A stretch of 64,000 nucleotides of DNA from an uncultured Bacteroides sp. (GCF_905207245.1 NZ_CAJLKP010000001.1:62001-126000); one strand, 5' to 3'; shown: positions 24,613 through 34,744, counted from the stretch's first letter. Numbers and translations: made by a program. Notes: generated by a model not told the origin, from the letters alone.

Positions 24613-24807
24613 GTGTCAATAGATACTGTTATCAGTGCAGAACAATTTATCAGCGGGCAACTTGTATATAAACGACTTCCACCGGTTGAACAGCATGGCT
24701 GCTCAGCGGGAGGTTCGAGTCATGTCATTGCATCCCTACTCGCGGGAGCAAAAATTAAAGCAGATCAGAGCATTAAAGGAATCAACGATTTCAAAAAAGA
24801 ACTCTAA
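24613..24807 (+). other. Small open frame, probably a gene remnant
   Basis: A 64-codon frame opening with GTG directly after an in-frame TGA reads like a protein fragment (SAEQFISGQLVYKRLPP, HVIASLLAGAKIKA, GINDFKKEL). It faintly recalls the start of polyvalent-type proteins of Bacteroides mobile elements, but I cannot support that. A second overlapping frame at 24635-24829 is also open. The region 24596-24893 holds nothing else convincing, so this may be debris between the AAA gene and rfbC. Confidence 0.3.
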
Positions 24808-24893
24808 TGCGGAACGCAGCAAGCTTTAAGAAAAACGAAAACTCCTACACCCCATTATATCTTTAAAATAAAACCTTTCATCTTTTAAAAACA

Positions 24894-25466
24894 GTGTTTA
24901 TACAAAAGACAAACGTAGAGGGTTTGGCCATCATTGAGCCACGCCTTCTCAAAGACGTACGCGGCTATTTCTTCGAGTCTTTTTCCCAACGGGAATTCGA
25001 AGAGAAAGTACGCAAGGTGAATTTCGTGCAGGACAATGAGAGTATGTCATCTTACGGAGTGATGCGTGGACTTCATTTTCAGAAGCCACCTTTTGCACAA
25101 AGCAAATTGGTACGTTGCGTAAAAGGCAGCGTACTGGATGTGGCGGTTGATATTCGCAAAGGATCGCCCACATACGGTGAGCATGTGGCTGTAGAATTGT
25201 CGGAAGATAATCATCTTCAGTTCTTCATTCCCAGAGGTTTTGCCCATGGTTTTGCCGTACTGAGCGAGGTGGCTGTATTTCAATACAAATGCGATAATTA
25301 TTATGCTCCGCAAGCTGACGGTGGAATCAGTATCTTGGATGAAGGCATAGGAATAGACTGGAAAATACCGGTTGATAAGGCGATACTTAGCGAGAAAGAC
25401 ATGAAACATCCGTTGCTGAGGGATTTTGAGAGTCCGTTTGAGTATGGGATGGGGGTTTATGAGTGA
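24894..25466 (+). CDS. rfbC: dTDP-4-dehydrorhamnose 3,5-epimerase
   Basis: This 190-residue cupin-fold epimerase acts after RfbA and RfbB in dTDP-L-rhamnose synthesis, or yields a related dTDP-6-deoxy sugar precursor. Visible family segments are NVEGLAIIEPRLLKDVRGYFFESF, MRGLHFQ (catalytic His, about 61), VRCVKGSVLDVAVDIRKGSPTYG and FFIPRGFAHGFAVLSE. The start is GTG at 24894. No ATG gives a full N-terminus. The partners rfbB and rfbA lie 36 kb away on the minus strand, and no rfbD is in the window. The gene heads the sugar-assembly part of the capsule locus. Confidence 0.93.
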   Translation: MFIQKTNVEGLAIIEPRLLKDVRGYFFESFSQREFEEKVRKVNFVQDNESMSSYGVMRGLHFQKPPFAQSKLVRCVKGSVLDVAVDIRKGSPTYGEHVAVELSEDNHLQFFIPRGFAHGFAVLSEVAVFQYKCDNYYAPQADGGISILDEGIGIDWKIPVDKAILSEKDMKHPLLRDFESPFEYGMGVYE

Positions 25467-25684
25467 TAGAAGATAAAAAACAGGATGAGACACATCTAAA
25501 CTGCATAATAAACTTAAAGAACAAGATAATACCTCCATTTTGACAACAGTAGATACGAGCTTATAAAACACAAACTTTAGAAGTGCAAAACAAAGAAAAA
25601 GCAAAATGTCTAATGGAAATGAAAAGACAATCCAAAGAAAAGAACATGGGATTATATCCCCTCCCCCAATAAAGTACTATATTT

Positions 25685-27229
25685 ATGGCAAAAGAATCAA
25701 GAGTTACCAAAAGCCTACTTAATGCACGAATGAATTTAATATGTTATTTCGTATCATTGATAGCAGCTTTCTTTACTCGTAAAATATTGTTAAACTATTT
25801 AGGTACTGAATTTATCGGCTTCACAGGTACACTAGGTAGCTTACTAGGATTTCTAAATTTAGCAGAATTAGGTGTAGGTGTAGCCATAGGATATGTACTA
25901 TATAAACCTATTTTTGATGACAATAAAATAAAAATAGAAGAAGTTGTATCAGTTTTTGGTTATTTATACCGTATAATAGGATTCTTTATATTGGGATCAG
26001 GTGTAATACTCTCATGCTTTTTACCATTAATATTTCAAGATGCTGAAATCTCTCTTTATGTTGTGTACTTGGGATTCTACTCTTATTTATTCGCTTCTCT
26101 ATTTGGTTACTTTTTCAATTATCGAATGTCGCTGCTTTCTGCTGACCAACGAAACTACATTGTAACTGGATGTTTTCAATTAACTAATACAACCAAAGTA
26201 GTACTACAAATGGTATTAGCCTATTATACAAAGAATTACTACCTATTCCTATTAATAGAATTATTTACCGGAATACTAAATTCCATTATACTTAATCATA
26301 TCATAGACAAAACTTATCCTTGGTTAGAGAGTAATATACAGCGAGGGAAACTCCTTTTCAAAAAATATCCGGAAATAGGAAGGTATATAAAACAATTATT
26401 TGTACATAAAATAGCAGGATTTGTACAATTCCAAACCCTACCCTTATTCATTTATTCTTTTGTTTCACTTCCTATGGTTGCTATTTACATCAACTATACA
26501 CTAGTAACTCAGCGTGTACAAAGTTTAATGAATGGTGTTCTGGATAGTACAGGTGCAGCTGTAGGTAACTTGATTTCAGAAGGAAATAGAACAAAAATTT
26601 TTGAGGTATATAAAGAACTGTTTGCAATTCGCGCATTCGTTTCCGGCATATTGGCTTGTTGCGTTTATCATTTAATATCTCCATTTATTATATTATGGCT
26701 TGGTGAAGAATATTTGCTATCAAATGTTGTAGTAATACTTGTTTCAGTCCAGATGTATTTATTTCTACTTCGTGGAACCACAGACCAATTTTTATTTGGT
26801 TATGGATTGTTTTATGATGTCTGGGCACCTGTCACAGAATCTGTCCTCTTCATGCTATTAACTGCAATATTTGGAACATATTATGGTTTACCCGGTGTTC
26901 TAGCCGGTCCATTGGGTGCCAATCTTATCATTATTTATGGTTGGAAACCATTTTTTCTCTTTAAGAAAGGATTCAAAAAATCAGTGTCTAACTTCTATTA
27001 TTTAGTTTTATCTCACCTATTACCTACATTACTTGCATATTATTCTGCCGTTAAAGTATCAAATGCCATGATGAGTATTATTGCAATTCAGTTTGGATGG
27101 TTTAATTGGTTCCTAACATCTGTTCTATTTACCATATCAATCACCATATTCTTATATCTATTTGCTTATCCGATGTCAAAAGGATTGAGAATAGCAACAA
27201 ATAGATTGCTTAAAAAAAGAATCCGATGA
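25685..27229 (+). CDS. Wzx-type polysaccharide flippase
   Basis: This 514-residue polytopic membrane protein has about 12-14 hydrophobic segments and the MATE/polysaccharide-transporter pattern: SLLNARMNLICYFVSLIAAFFTRKILLNYLGTEFIGFTGTLGSLLGFLNLAELGVGVAIGY at the N-terminus, where paired helices and the conserved start are seen. It should flip undecaprenyl-linked repeat units to the periplasm. The coding sequence is clearly more AT-rich than the upstream upxY-wzc genes, a usual sign of separate acquisition of the sugar-specific part. Its TGA overlaps the ATG of the next gene. The 218-base gap before it (25467-25684) shows no clear gene or promoter. Confidence 0.9.
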   Translation: MAKESRVTKSLLNARMNLICYFVSLIAAFFTRKILLNYLGTEFIGFTGTLGSLLGFLNLAELGVGVAIGYVLYKPIFDDNKIKIEEVVSVFGYLYRIIGFFILGSGVILSCFLPLIFQDAEISLYVVYLGFYSYLFASLFGYFFNYRMSLLSADQRNYIVTGCFQLTNTTKVVLQMVLAYYTKNYYLFLLIELFTGILNSIILNHIIDKTYPWLESNIQRGKLLFKKYPEIGRYIKQLFVHKIAGFVQFQTLPLFIYSFVSLPMVAIYINYTLVTQRVQSLMNGVLDSTGAAVGNLISEGNRTKIFEVYKELFAIRAFVSGILACCVYHLISPFIILWLGEEYLLSNVVVILVSVQMYLFLLRGTTDQFLFGYGLFYDVWAPVTESVLFMLLTAIFGTYYGLPGVLAGPLGANLIIIYGWKPFFLFKKGFKKSVSNFYYLVLSHLLPTLLAYYSAVKVSNAMMSIIAIQFGWFNWFLTSVLFTISITIFLYLFAYPMSKGLRIATNRLLKKRIR

Positions 27230-28413
27230 ATATATTATTTCTAACATACGGACATGTGTCCAAAATGCGAGGTGGAATAGACCGTGTAACAGATGTGCTT
27301 GCTCGTTCATTCATAACACGTGGCTATAATATCTATATGATATCAGTATGTAAACCTCACGAAGGAGATTTTTCAGAATCCTATCAGCAGATTTTACCCA
27401 AAGAATCCATTCTTAGTCAAGAAAACACGCAATATCTATCTGATTTTTTAGCAAATAACAAGATTGATATAATTATTAATCAGTCAGAAAGAATAGATAT
27501 CCTTCGCTTAATATTACAAGCCAAAAGTAAGGCTCCGGTCCTTTCAGTTATTCACACCGATCCCCTATCTGTAGTAAAAGGAGTAAGAGATAATTGGGAT
27601 TATTGGAAATTGAATGAAAATCGATGGAAATTTCTTTTATTGCTTCCTTATTATATACTCCGAACCATCTTGCGCTATTGTTTTAGATACCATAGCATAA
27701 AAAAGCATCATAAATATTTTTATGAAAATAATGATGGAATAGTACTACTCTCAGAAAAATTTAAGGAACCTTTTCTGCATCTTATTAATATAAGCCAAAG
27801 TAATAAGCTTTTTTCAATTTCAAACCCTTTATCTTACCAACAAACAAGAAACATAGAAAAGTATCAAAAAGAAAAGATAGTGTTATATGTTTCCCGTTTG
27901 GACTACAGTCCTAAAAGATTGGATCGCATACTTAAAGTGTGGAGTATAATAGGAAATCATGTTGGGTGGCGTTTAATGATTGTCGGTGACGGTCCGGATG
28001 CCATATTATACAAAAACTTAGCAATGAAATATCAATTACGAAATATTGATTTTATGGGGCATACCGATCCCTCGCCTTTATACAAAAGGGCACAAATTCT
28101 TTGTGTATCATCCACTTACGAAGGATTTCCTCTTGTATTAACAGAAGCGTTGCAATATGGTGTAATACCTGTTGCATTTGATTCTTTCGAATCCGTCCAT
28201 GACATCATTGACACAGGAAAAAATGGTTTTTTAGTGAAACCATTTCAAATAAAACATTATGCAAATATTTTGAAAAACCTGATGTTCAACGATAATTTGA
28301 GACAACAAATCCAAATGAATATTCAAACAGATACTTCCTTTTTTAATCGCTTCAACATCAACTATATTACCGATGAATGGAATGATTTACTATCACGCTT
28401 TATTAAAAAGTAG
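27226..28413 (+). CDS. Glycosyltransferase family 4 protein
   Basis: This 395-residue GT-B enzyme starts in an ATGA overlap with wzx. The N-terminal Rossmann half has ILFLTYGHVSKMRGGIDRVTDVLARSF, with the Gly-rich acceptor loop. The C-terminal half has IVLYVSRLDYSPKRLDRIL, LMIVGDGPD and the nucleotide-sugar motif SSTYEGFPLVLTEALQYG (E-x7-E type, about 295-312). It probably adds one sugar to the lipid-linked repeat unit on the cytoplasmic face. Donor and linkage are unknown. Confidence 0.9.
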   Translation: MNILFLTYGHVSKMRGGIDRVTDVLARSFITRGYNIYMISVCKPHEGDFSESYQQILPKESILSQENTQYLSDFLANNKIDIIINQSERIDILRLILQAKSKAPVLSVIHTDPLSVVKGVRDNWDYWKLNENRWKFLLLLPYYILRTILRYCFRYHSIKKHHKYFYENNDGIVLLSEKFKEPFLHLINISQSNKLFSISNPLSYQQTRNIEKYQKEKIVLYVSRLDYSPKRLDRILKVWSIIGNHVGWRLMIVGDGPDAILYKNLAMKYQLRNIDFMGHTDPSPLYKRAQILCVSSTYEGFPLVLTEALQYGVIPVAFDSFESVHDIIDTGKNGFLVKPFQIKHYANILKNLMFNDNLRQQIQMNIQTDTSFFNRFNINYITDEWNDLLSRFIKK

Positions 28414-28461
28414 CAGAAGGTATAGCTATCAAATACTTTTTATTACCATAACCATATTACA

Positions 28462-29436
28462 ATGAAATCATTGGTAACTATAATAATTCCGGTTTACAAC
28501 GCTGAACGTTGGCTCTGCCGATGTTTGAACAGCGTAATCAATCAGACTTATCAAAACTTAGAAATTCTTTTAATAAATGATGGTAGTCTGGATGGAAGCG
28601 CAAATATTTGCGATGAGTATGCGACAAAAGACCATAGGATACGAGTTATTCACCAAAAAAACTGCGGAGTAAGCGCATCCAGACAAAAAGGAGTAGATTA
28701 TGCTACAGGCGAATATTTAATTCATGTAGATTCTGATGATTGGATTGATAAGGATATGATTGCCCAGCTCTATTCTAAAGCTATCGAGGGGAATTACGAT
28801 ATGGTTATATGCGATTATTATGAGGAATTTATTAGAAAAACCAACTATTGCTGTCAAAATCCAAACACTACAGATACTAAAAGTTTGCTGCACAAATTTC
28901 TGTTCCAACAATTGCACGGTAGTTGTTGTAACAAACTCGTTTCACGGGTTTGTTACAACATGCCCAATGTATCCTTTCCACAAGGAGTGAACATCTATGA
29001 AGATTTGTACGTCACTTGTCAGATGCTACACAATAACATTAGGGTAGGTTATCTTCCCAAAGCGTTTTATCATTATTTTATAGGATATAGTGCAGACACA
29101 CTTTCGGTACGTATCACGCTAAAGTCTACAAAAGAGAAAATATGCTTTATTGAGTTAATGAGTAAACAGCCATTCATAAATAACCTGAATGAGCTCTACT
29201 ATTTTAAAAAAGATGTACTATTTAGCCTCTTTTGTTTGCGCCAATATACACTCTTGAATCAGACTTACCCTGAAATAAAGGAACAAGTATTATCAGAATA
29301 TCGTTCATATCACGTAATGACCCCTAATGGTTATGTACTTAAGACTGCTCTTAAAGGAAGTATCTTTAAAGCTCATGTTTATCTGTTTATTAGTTCAATT
29401 ATCATAAAATCAAAAAATATAATTAAGTCACTATAA
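28462..29436 (+). CDS. Glycosyltransferase family 2 protein
   Basis: This 324-residue GT-A enzyme begins with the typical VTIIIPVYNAERWLCRCLNS, followed by ILLINDGSLDGS (first acidic motif) and IHVDSDDWID (metal-binding DxDD, about 92-98). A Cys-rich stretch (NYCCQNP, GSCCNKLV) lies in the middle. The C-terminal 100 residues are helical and basic. It should act on the capsule repeat unit; the sugar is unknown. Confidence 0.9.
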   Translation: MKSLVTIIIPVYNAERWLCRCLNSVINQTYQNLEILLINDGSLDGSANICDEYATKDHRIRVIHQKNCGVSASRQKGVDYATGEYLIHVDSDDWIDKDMIAQLYSKAIEGNYDMVICDYYEEFIRKTNYCCQNPNTTDTKSLLHKFLFQQLHGSCCNKLVSRVCYNMPNVSFPQGVNIYEDLYVTCQMLHNNIRVGYLPKAFYHYFIGYSADTLSVRITLKSTKEKICFIELMSKQPFINNLNELYYFKKDVLFSLFCLRQYTLLNQTYPEIKEQVLSEYRSYHVMTPNGYVLKTALKGSIFKAHVYLFISSIIIKSKNIIKSL

Positions 29437-29497
29437 ATGACATTTCAGATTAGGTAAAAACTACATATATTTTTATTGCCAATAAATCAAATTTAAT

Positions 29498-30727
29498 ATG
29501 CGCGTGCTTTGGTTTTCTGTTACCCCCTCCCTTTTCAACCCTCATACGAATGAACATAATGGCGGAGGCTGGATTGCATCATTGGAGCAAATTATTCGGA
29601 CAGAAGAAAATATCCAATTGGGAGTTGCCTTCAATTTTTCTGATGACCACTTTCGTTATGAGAAAAACGATGTAGTATATTATCCGATACAATATAACAT
29701 AAGGTCGCAGATGAAAAAGTGGTTAAACAACACTAATAAGGAGGAGAAAGTAAGATATTATCTTAAGATAATCGAGGACTTTAAACCCGATTTAATTCAG
29801 ATATTTGGTAGTGAGAACGATTTCGGAATCATTTGCCAGCACACGCTGATTCCAGTGGTAATTCACATGCAAGGGTGTATCCCACCTTATCATAATGCTT
29901 TATTTCCTGTGGGGATGAGTTCTTCTGATTTTATTTTCCATAAAGGATTGAGTTTACAACGTCGTATAATAGGAATACGGTCAGAACCTGCTTTCCACAA
30001 AAGAGCTGAGCAGGAAATAAAGACTATCCAAAATTGCTATTTCTTTATGGGACGGACTGAATGGGATAAAAATCTAATCAATCTCTTTAATCCAAACGCT
30101 ATCTATTTTCATTGTGAAGAGGCACTTCGTGATTCTTTTATGAACAATGGTAAGCGGTGGAATCTACAAAAATCGGATAAAGTAAAGATTATAAGTGTAA
30201 TTTCCAATCCTTGGTACAAGGGAGTTGACCTGATTCTGAAAACAGCCCAATTACTGAAACGTTTCACAGATTTAGACTTTGAATGGCAAGTCTATGGAGT
30301 GCGAGATATTCGTTTCTATGAGCACAAATATAAGATAAAAGCGACAGATACGAATGTAAAGATTATAGGAACCGCCTCTGAAGAAAGACTGGTGAATGCC
30401 CTATGCAGTGCTACGTGTTACGTGCATCCCAGCTATATTGACAACAGTCCGAACAGCCTGTGTGAAGCTCAAGTACTTGGACTTCCTGTTTTAGCAACGT
30501 ATGTAGGTGGTATTACTTCCTTAGTAAGAAATGGGGAAACAGGTATTTTGTTTCCAGCCAATGCTCCTTATACATTAGCAGCACTGATTAAACGTATCAG
30601 TACCGATACGGAATTGGCTCTACAATTGAGTTATAAAGCCCGGCAACAAGCTATTGAGAGGCACGATCCTGATGCAATACGAACAAAGTTACTGGAAATT
30701 TACAAGCAAATTCTTGATCAAAAATAG
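29498..30727 (+). CDS. Glycosyltransferase family 4 protein
   Basis: This 409-residue GT-B protein has an N-terminal NPHTNEHNGGGWIASLEQII loop and a C-terminal donor domain with VISNPWYKGVDLIL, FEWQVYGVRD and HPSYIDNSPNSLCEAQVLGLPVLATYVGGI, where the conserved acidic pair and the GG loop appear. The next gene starts 3 bases after its stop, so they are co-translated or nearly so. Sugar specificity is unknown. Confidence 0.9.
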   Translation: MRVLWFSVTPSLFNPHTNEHNGGGWIASLEQIIRTEENIQLGVAFNFSDDHFRYEKNDVVYYPIQYNIRSQMKKWLNNTNKEEKVRYYLKIIEDFKPDLIQIFGSENDFGIICQHTLIPVVIHMQGCIPPYHNALFPVGMSSSDFIFHKGLSLQRRIIGIRSEPAFHKRAEQEIKTIQNCYFFMGRTEWDKNLINLFNPNAIYFHCEEALRDSFMNNGKRWNLQKSDKVKIISVISNPWYKGVDLILKTAQLLKRFTDLDFEWQVYGVRDIRFYEHKYKIKATDTNVKIIGTASEERLVNALCSATCYVHPSYIDNSPNSLCEAQVLGLPVLATYVGGITSLVRNGETGILFPANAPYTLAALIKRISTDTELALQLSYKARQQAIERHDPDAIRTKLLEIYKQILDQK

Positions 30728-30730
30728 TTT

Positions 30731-31351
30731 ATGGTAAAGTTTATTCTATTCGTTGGAAATTGGGTTGGTATCCTCTCTCTGCTCTTTCCTATTAAATGGT
30801 CGTTTGGCTGGTATCTATTTAGGCGTGCAGTAGTGTCCCGTCGTTTCAGAAATCGCTTCCAAAAATTTGGCAATGGTTCATTATTAGCTCCTGGTATAAA
30901 CCTGCTTTCCGCACAGCATATCAGCATAGGAAATCATAGTTCTATTATGCGCCATTGCATACTGGAAACCTGTCCTAATGCCGGTTTACATCCACAGTTG
31001 GAGATAGGAGACAATGTTTCGCTGGGTGAATATTCACATATCACTTGCGCTCGGAAAGTGGTGATAGGCAATGGGGTTCTGACTGGTCGATTCGTCTTGA
31101 TAACCGACAATAGTCATGGAAGTTCTTACAAAGAAGAGATGATCAGCCCTCCTTTAACGCGTCCTATTCATAGCAATGGAGCAGTTATTATCGGTAATAA
31201 CGTGTGGATAGGTGATAAAGTTACCATACTGCCTAATGTAACTGTTGGTGAAGGAGCCATTGTGGCTACCAATACTGTCGTGACCAAAGACGTGCCGGCG
31301 TATGCTGTAGTAGCTGGTTGCCCGGCTAAAGTAGTAAAAATGATAAAATAG
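30731..31351 (+). CDS. Hexapeptide-repeat acyltransferase
   Basis: This 206-residue protein has a hydrophobic N-terminal helix (about 1-25) and then left-handed beta-helix hexapeptide repeats: ISIGNHSSIM, LEIGDNVSLGEYSHI, VVIGNGVLTG, VIIGNNVWIGDKVTIL, VTVGEGAIVATNTVV. It ends in VAGCPAKVVKMIK, as in WbbJ/maltose O-acetyltransferase relatives. The His of DNSHG is the likely catalytic base. It probably acetylates a sugar of the capsule. Confidence 0.88.
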   Translation: MVKFILFVGNWVGILSLLFPIKWSFGWYLFRRAVVSRRFRNRFQKFGNGSLLAPGINLLSAQHISIGNHSSIMRHCILETCPNAGLHPQLEIGDNVSLGEYSHITCARKVVIGNGVLTGRFVLITDNSHGSSYKEEMISPPLTRPIHSNGAVIIGNNVWIGDKVTILPNVTVGEGAIVATNTVVTKDVPAYAVVAGCPAKVVKMIK

Positions 31352-31359
31352 TTAGAAAA

Positions 31360-32496
31360 ATGAAAGATATAAAAGTGATTCCGGTGTATCTCCCACAATT
31401 CCATGCTATTCCGGAGAATGACGAATGGTGGGGAAAAGGATTTACCGAATGGGTAAATGTAAAAGGAGCAAAACCTCTGTTTGAAGGACATAATCAACCC
31501 CGTGTACCACTCAATAAAAATTATTATGATTTGAATGATGTTGAAACTTTGAAATGGCAGTGTAAAATGGCCAAAGAGTACGGCATCTACGGTTTCTGTA
31601 TGTATCATTATTGGTTTAGTGGAAAAGTTCTTTTACACAGACCAATGGAACTATTATTAACACACCCTGAAATCAATATAAATTATTGCATATCTTGGGC
31701 AAATGGAGAATGGCGCGATACATGGAAATATAAAGATGCGAAATCTACCAAAATATTGATTTATGACGATTATAATAATGAGAAACTGTGGGTAGATCAT
31801 TTTAATTACATGCTCCCTTTTTTTAAAGACAATCGTTATATGAAGGAGAACAACAAGCCTATATTGGTTATATATACTCCCCATATTATTACGAAATTAA
31901 ATAAGATGTTGGATTTATGGACACAGATGGCTAAGAAAGAGGGTTTTGAAGGCATCACATATATTTATCAAAGTGCTGCTTCTTCGTTTGATAGATCATG
32001 GGACAAATCTCGTTTTGAGTACGGGATCGAAATGAATCCCGGCTATGTAAATGGCATTTCAAACAGGAATATACGACAGATTTCACGATTAATGAAATAT
32101 AGTCGTGAAATAAAACGAATATTGCATATCAATAGGAGGTTGCTGGTGACTAAGAATAATTCTGAAATAAAACAAAATGACTATGATGAAGTGTGGCAGA
32201 AAATATTGCAACTGCGTCCTAACGGAACTATTAGAATGATTCCTTGTGCTTTTACGGATTGGGATAATTCTCCACGCTTTGGAATAAACGGCTCTTGTTA
32301 TACAGGAGTTACTCCCCAAAAATTCAAGCATTATTTTGCATTATTGGTAGAGAATGCGAAGAAGTATTATAAATCGGATAAAATTTTTGTTTTTGCTTGG
32401 AATGAATGGGCGGAAGGTGGATATCTGGAGCCAGATGAATTATATGGTACTGGTTTCTTAGAAGCTATAAAGGAGGTTTTGGATGAACAAAATTAA
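31360..32496 (+). CDS. WbsX-like (GH99-like) glycosyltransferase-locus protein
   Basis: This 378-residue protein matches the WbsX family: KVIPVYLPQFHAIPENDEWWGKGFTEWVNVKGAKPLF, then GIYGFCMYHYWFSGK and FVFAWNEWAEGGYLEPD near the end. The fold is GH99-like, and such proteins recur in O-antigen and capsule clusters as presumed transferases or glycan-processing enzymes. No signal peptide is seen, so it should be cytoplasmic. Its stop TAA shares a base with the next ATG (TAATG). Confidence 0.88.
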   Translation: MKDIKVIPVYLPQFHAIPENDEWWGKGFTEWVNVKGAKPLFEGHNQPRVPLNKNYYDLNDVETLKWQCKMAKEYGIYGFCMYHYWFSGKVLLHRPMELLLTHPEININYCISWANGEWRDTWKYKDAKSTKILIYDDYNNEKLWVDHFNYMLPFFKDNRYMKENNKPILVIYTPHIITKLNKMLDLWTQMAKKEGFEGITYIYQSAASSFDRSWDKSRFEYGIEMNPGYVNGISNRNIRQISRLMKYSREIKRILHINRRLLVTKNNSEIKQNDYDEVWQKILQLRPNGTIRMIPCAFTDWDNSPRFGINGSCYTGVTPQKFKHYFALLVENAKKYYKSDKIFVFAWNEWAEGGYLEPDELYGTGFLEAIKEVLDEQN

Positions 32497-33509
32497 TGAT
32501 AATGAAACAGATTATAATCAAACGTTTTAAAGATTTATTTTTCAAGGCCAAACATTATAGCATATCATTTGCTCTATATGATTTTATTTGGTGGATATGT
32601 TTTTACTTGCGACCACCTTTCGCATATAAATTATCCTCTTTTGTCATATGTAAAAAGACAGTATGGTTAGACAGGTATATAGGTCAACGTTATTCTGACA
32701 TTATAGAGAGTTATCGGACTAAGAATTTAAATCAAGCTCCTGTCGAGAATTATAAAATCTGGGTATTCTGGGGACAGGGCGAAGAAAATATGCCTCCCTT
32801 GATACGTGCCTGTTACCGTCAACTTACGCATTTTAATCACAATGTAACATTAGTGACCAATCAGAATGTAGATGATTATATTTCGTTATCGCCGGTTATC
32901 ATGGATAAAGTTCTGTCCGGACGTATTACGTGGGCGCATTACAGCGACATAGTGCGCAATACCTTATTGGCACAATATGGAGGGTTGTGGCTGGATGCCA
33001 CTGTATGGGTGTCTGGGAAACTCCCGTTTGAGAAATTGTCGCAATTATCTCTCTTTTCTTCAAACGGTAAGGTACCAGTTCTAAACCATTCCATTCGTTT
33101 TTGGACTTCATTCGAATATAATTGGAGTAGTTGGTGCCTATTCGCTAATGCAAAAAGGTATAAGTTGTTTGAGTTCGTAAGCGAAATGTTGCAAGCTATT
33201 GCTATCAACGAAAGATGTTGGCCTGATTATGTAATTCAAGATTATCTCATACTTTACGCTTGTCGAAATTTTCAACAAGTGAGAAATGACATGCAGAAAT
33301 GCCAAAAGTACGAATGTAAGTACCGCAACCGATTAGCCGAATTGATGAATTCATCATGGAGTGAAAAAGATTATTTGAATTTAATCAAAACAGATTTTGT
33401 ATTCAAGTTAAGTTTTCGTTCTAAATGGAAGAGATATGATCCTAGCGGCAGGCAAACTTTCTACGGGAAAATTACGACTTCCCCTTTCCTAGATTCTTCT
33501 CTGACATAA
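32496..33509 (+). CDS. Capsular polysaccharide synthesis protein (GT32-like)
   Basis: This 337-residue protein belongs to the Caps_synth/GT32-type group: IWVFWGQGEENMPPLIRACYRQL (about 88-110), then AHYSDIVRNTLLAQYGGLWLDATVWVSGKLP, where SD-x2-R and YGGLWLDAT form the nucleotide-sugar and metal site. Starts at 32496 (TAATG overlap with the preceding gene) or 32502 are possible. It probably adds a hexose to the repeat unit. Confidence 0.87.
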   Translation: MIMKQIIIKRFKDLFFKAKHYSISFALYDFIWWICFYLRPPFAYKLSSFVICKKTVWLDRYIGQRYSDIIESYRTKNLNQAPVENYKIWVFWGQGEENMPPLIRACYRQLTHFNHNVTLVTNQNVDDYISLSPVIMDKVLSGRITWAHYSDIVRNTLLAQYGGLWLDATVWVSGKLPFEKLSQLSLFSSNGKVPVLNHSIRFWTSFEYNWSSWCLFANAKRYKLFEFVSEMLQAIAINERCWPDYVIQDYLILYACRNFQQVRNDMQKCQKYECKYRNRLAELMNSSWSEKDYLNLIKTDFVFKLSFRSKWKRYDPSGRQTFYGKITTSPFLDSSLT

Positions 33510-33514
33510 TCAGT

Positions 33515-34744
33515 TTGATCTTCATGAAAATATTCCCCAAGCTGTCTCTCAGACTATTTTTCAATGACCGCACCATTGCCACATTTTTGGTAGTGTTATT
33601 CTGCATCTTGTTCGTCCCCATTGAACAGAGTGCAATCAGCACGGTCAAAGTGGCAGTAATGGCTTTGTGTCCACTGATATTCATTTTAAAAAAGCCCTAT
33701 ATCTCAAAAGCCCTGTTATTGGGAATGGGATATTGGTTAGTCGTTTATTTTTTGTCGTTGTTCAAAGGCGAGATGCGTTTCTCCACCCTTGGCTTTTTAG
33801 CCATGTACTTGATGATGTTCATTACATACTATGATTTTATCATCAAGGGGACTTTTACACTAAATTATTTTCAAAATATACTGAAGTCACTTATCATTGC
33901 TTATGGAATAGTATTGATATTGCAGCAGTGTTGCCTACTGATAGGTATCCGCAATATGCCCATCATCAACCTACAAAACCAGTTTTTCTTGAGTATAAGC
34001 AAGCTCCCTTCTCTTACCTTGGAACCAAGTCATTCAGCGCGTATCTTGACAGTAGCCATGCTGGGATATTTAAGATGTGAAGAAATTTCCATTTCAAGAA
34101 AATTAACCTTGGGAGAACTATTTTATAGTAAGCACCGCTGGGTAACTGCATTTTTTTTCTGGGCTATGCTAACTATGGGTAGCGGTACAGCTTTTGTGGG
34201 AATCGCTATTTTAAGCCTCTATTTCATAACTCGTCATACTGCAATATATATTATTCCCTTTTTAGTCGGTTGTTTTATTTTTGGACAGTCAATAGAACTA
34301 CAGCAGATGAAACGGGTCGAAATATTGACAAAAGCTAGTATGACAGGAAATACCAAAAAGATGCAAGAAGAAGAAGGTAGTGGTGCCGTTCGCATAATTC
34401 CTGTATTGAATTTATTCACCAAGACTGATTTGACGAAAAAGGAAACATGGATTGGACGACAGTCTATGGAAAAAGATAAAGCATGGTGGTCGAAAACGGA
34501 CAGTTCAATCATAGATCAATATGGCCTGATTGCATTTTTAATTTCAATGTTGCTGGTTTATTCTTGTATGATTTATCGTTTTTTCAGCGTAGAAACCTTG
34601 ATTTTTCTGTTTTTTATAGGTTTCTCTATTAATAATATCTACTATACATGGGGTTGTTTTATGATAATGACAGCTATTAGTTGGTTTCAGAAACAGAATG
34701 AACAAGGCAGTTTGATTATAGAAAATGAGACGAAAGATGAATAA
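33515..34744 (+). CDS. Wzy-like polysaccharide polymerase
   Basis: This 409-residue polytopic protein has about ten hydrophobic helices and a large loop at about residues 265-330. Sequence conservation in Wzy is low, so the call rests on topology, on the locus lacking any other polymerase candidate, and on short blocks such as LEPSHSARIL and MGSGTAFVGIAIL, which occur in O-antigen ligase/polymerase proteins. It should join repeat units in the periplasm. Its end overlaps the next gene by 8-20 bases. Confidence 0.75.
   Translation: MIFMKIFPKLSLRLFFNDRTIATFLVVLFCILFVPIEQSAISTVKVAVMALCPLIFILKKPYISKALLLGMGYWLVVYFLSLFKGEMRFSTLGFLAMYLMMFITYYDFIIKGTFTLNYFQNILKSLIIAYGIVLILQQCCLLIGIRNMPIINLQNQFFLSISKLPSLTLEPSHSARILTVAMLGYLRCEEISISRKLTLGELFYSKHRWVTAFFFWAMLTMGSGTAFVGIAILSLYFITRHTAIYIIPFLVGCFIFGQSIELQQMKRVEILTKASMTGNTKKMQEEEGSGAVRIIPVLNLFTKTDLTKKETWIGRQSMEKDKAWWSKTDSSIIDQYGLIAFLISMLLVYSCMIYRFFSVETLIFLFFIGFSINNIYYTWGCFMIMTAISWFQKQNEQGSLIIENETKDE

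Noticed and set aside
25047..25604. 185-codon minus-strand open frame across rfbC
   Set aside because: It is antisense to a clear epimerase gene and has no recognisable protein features.
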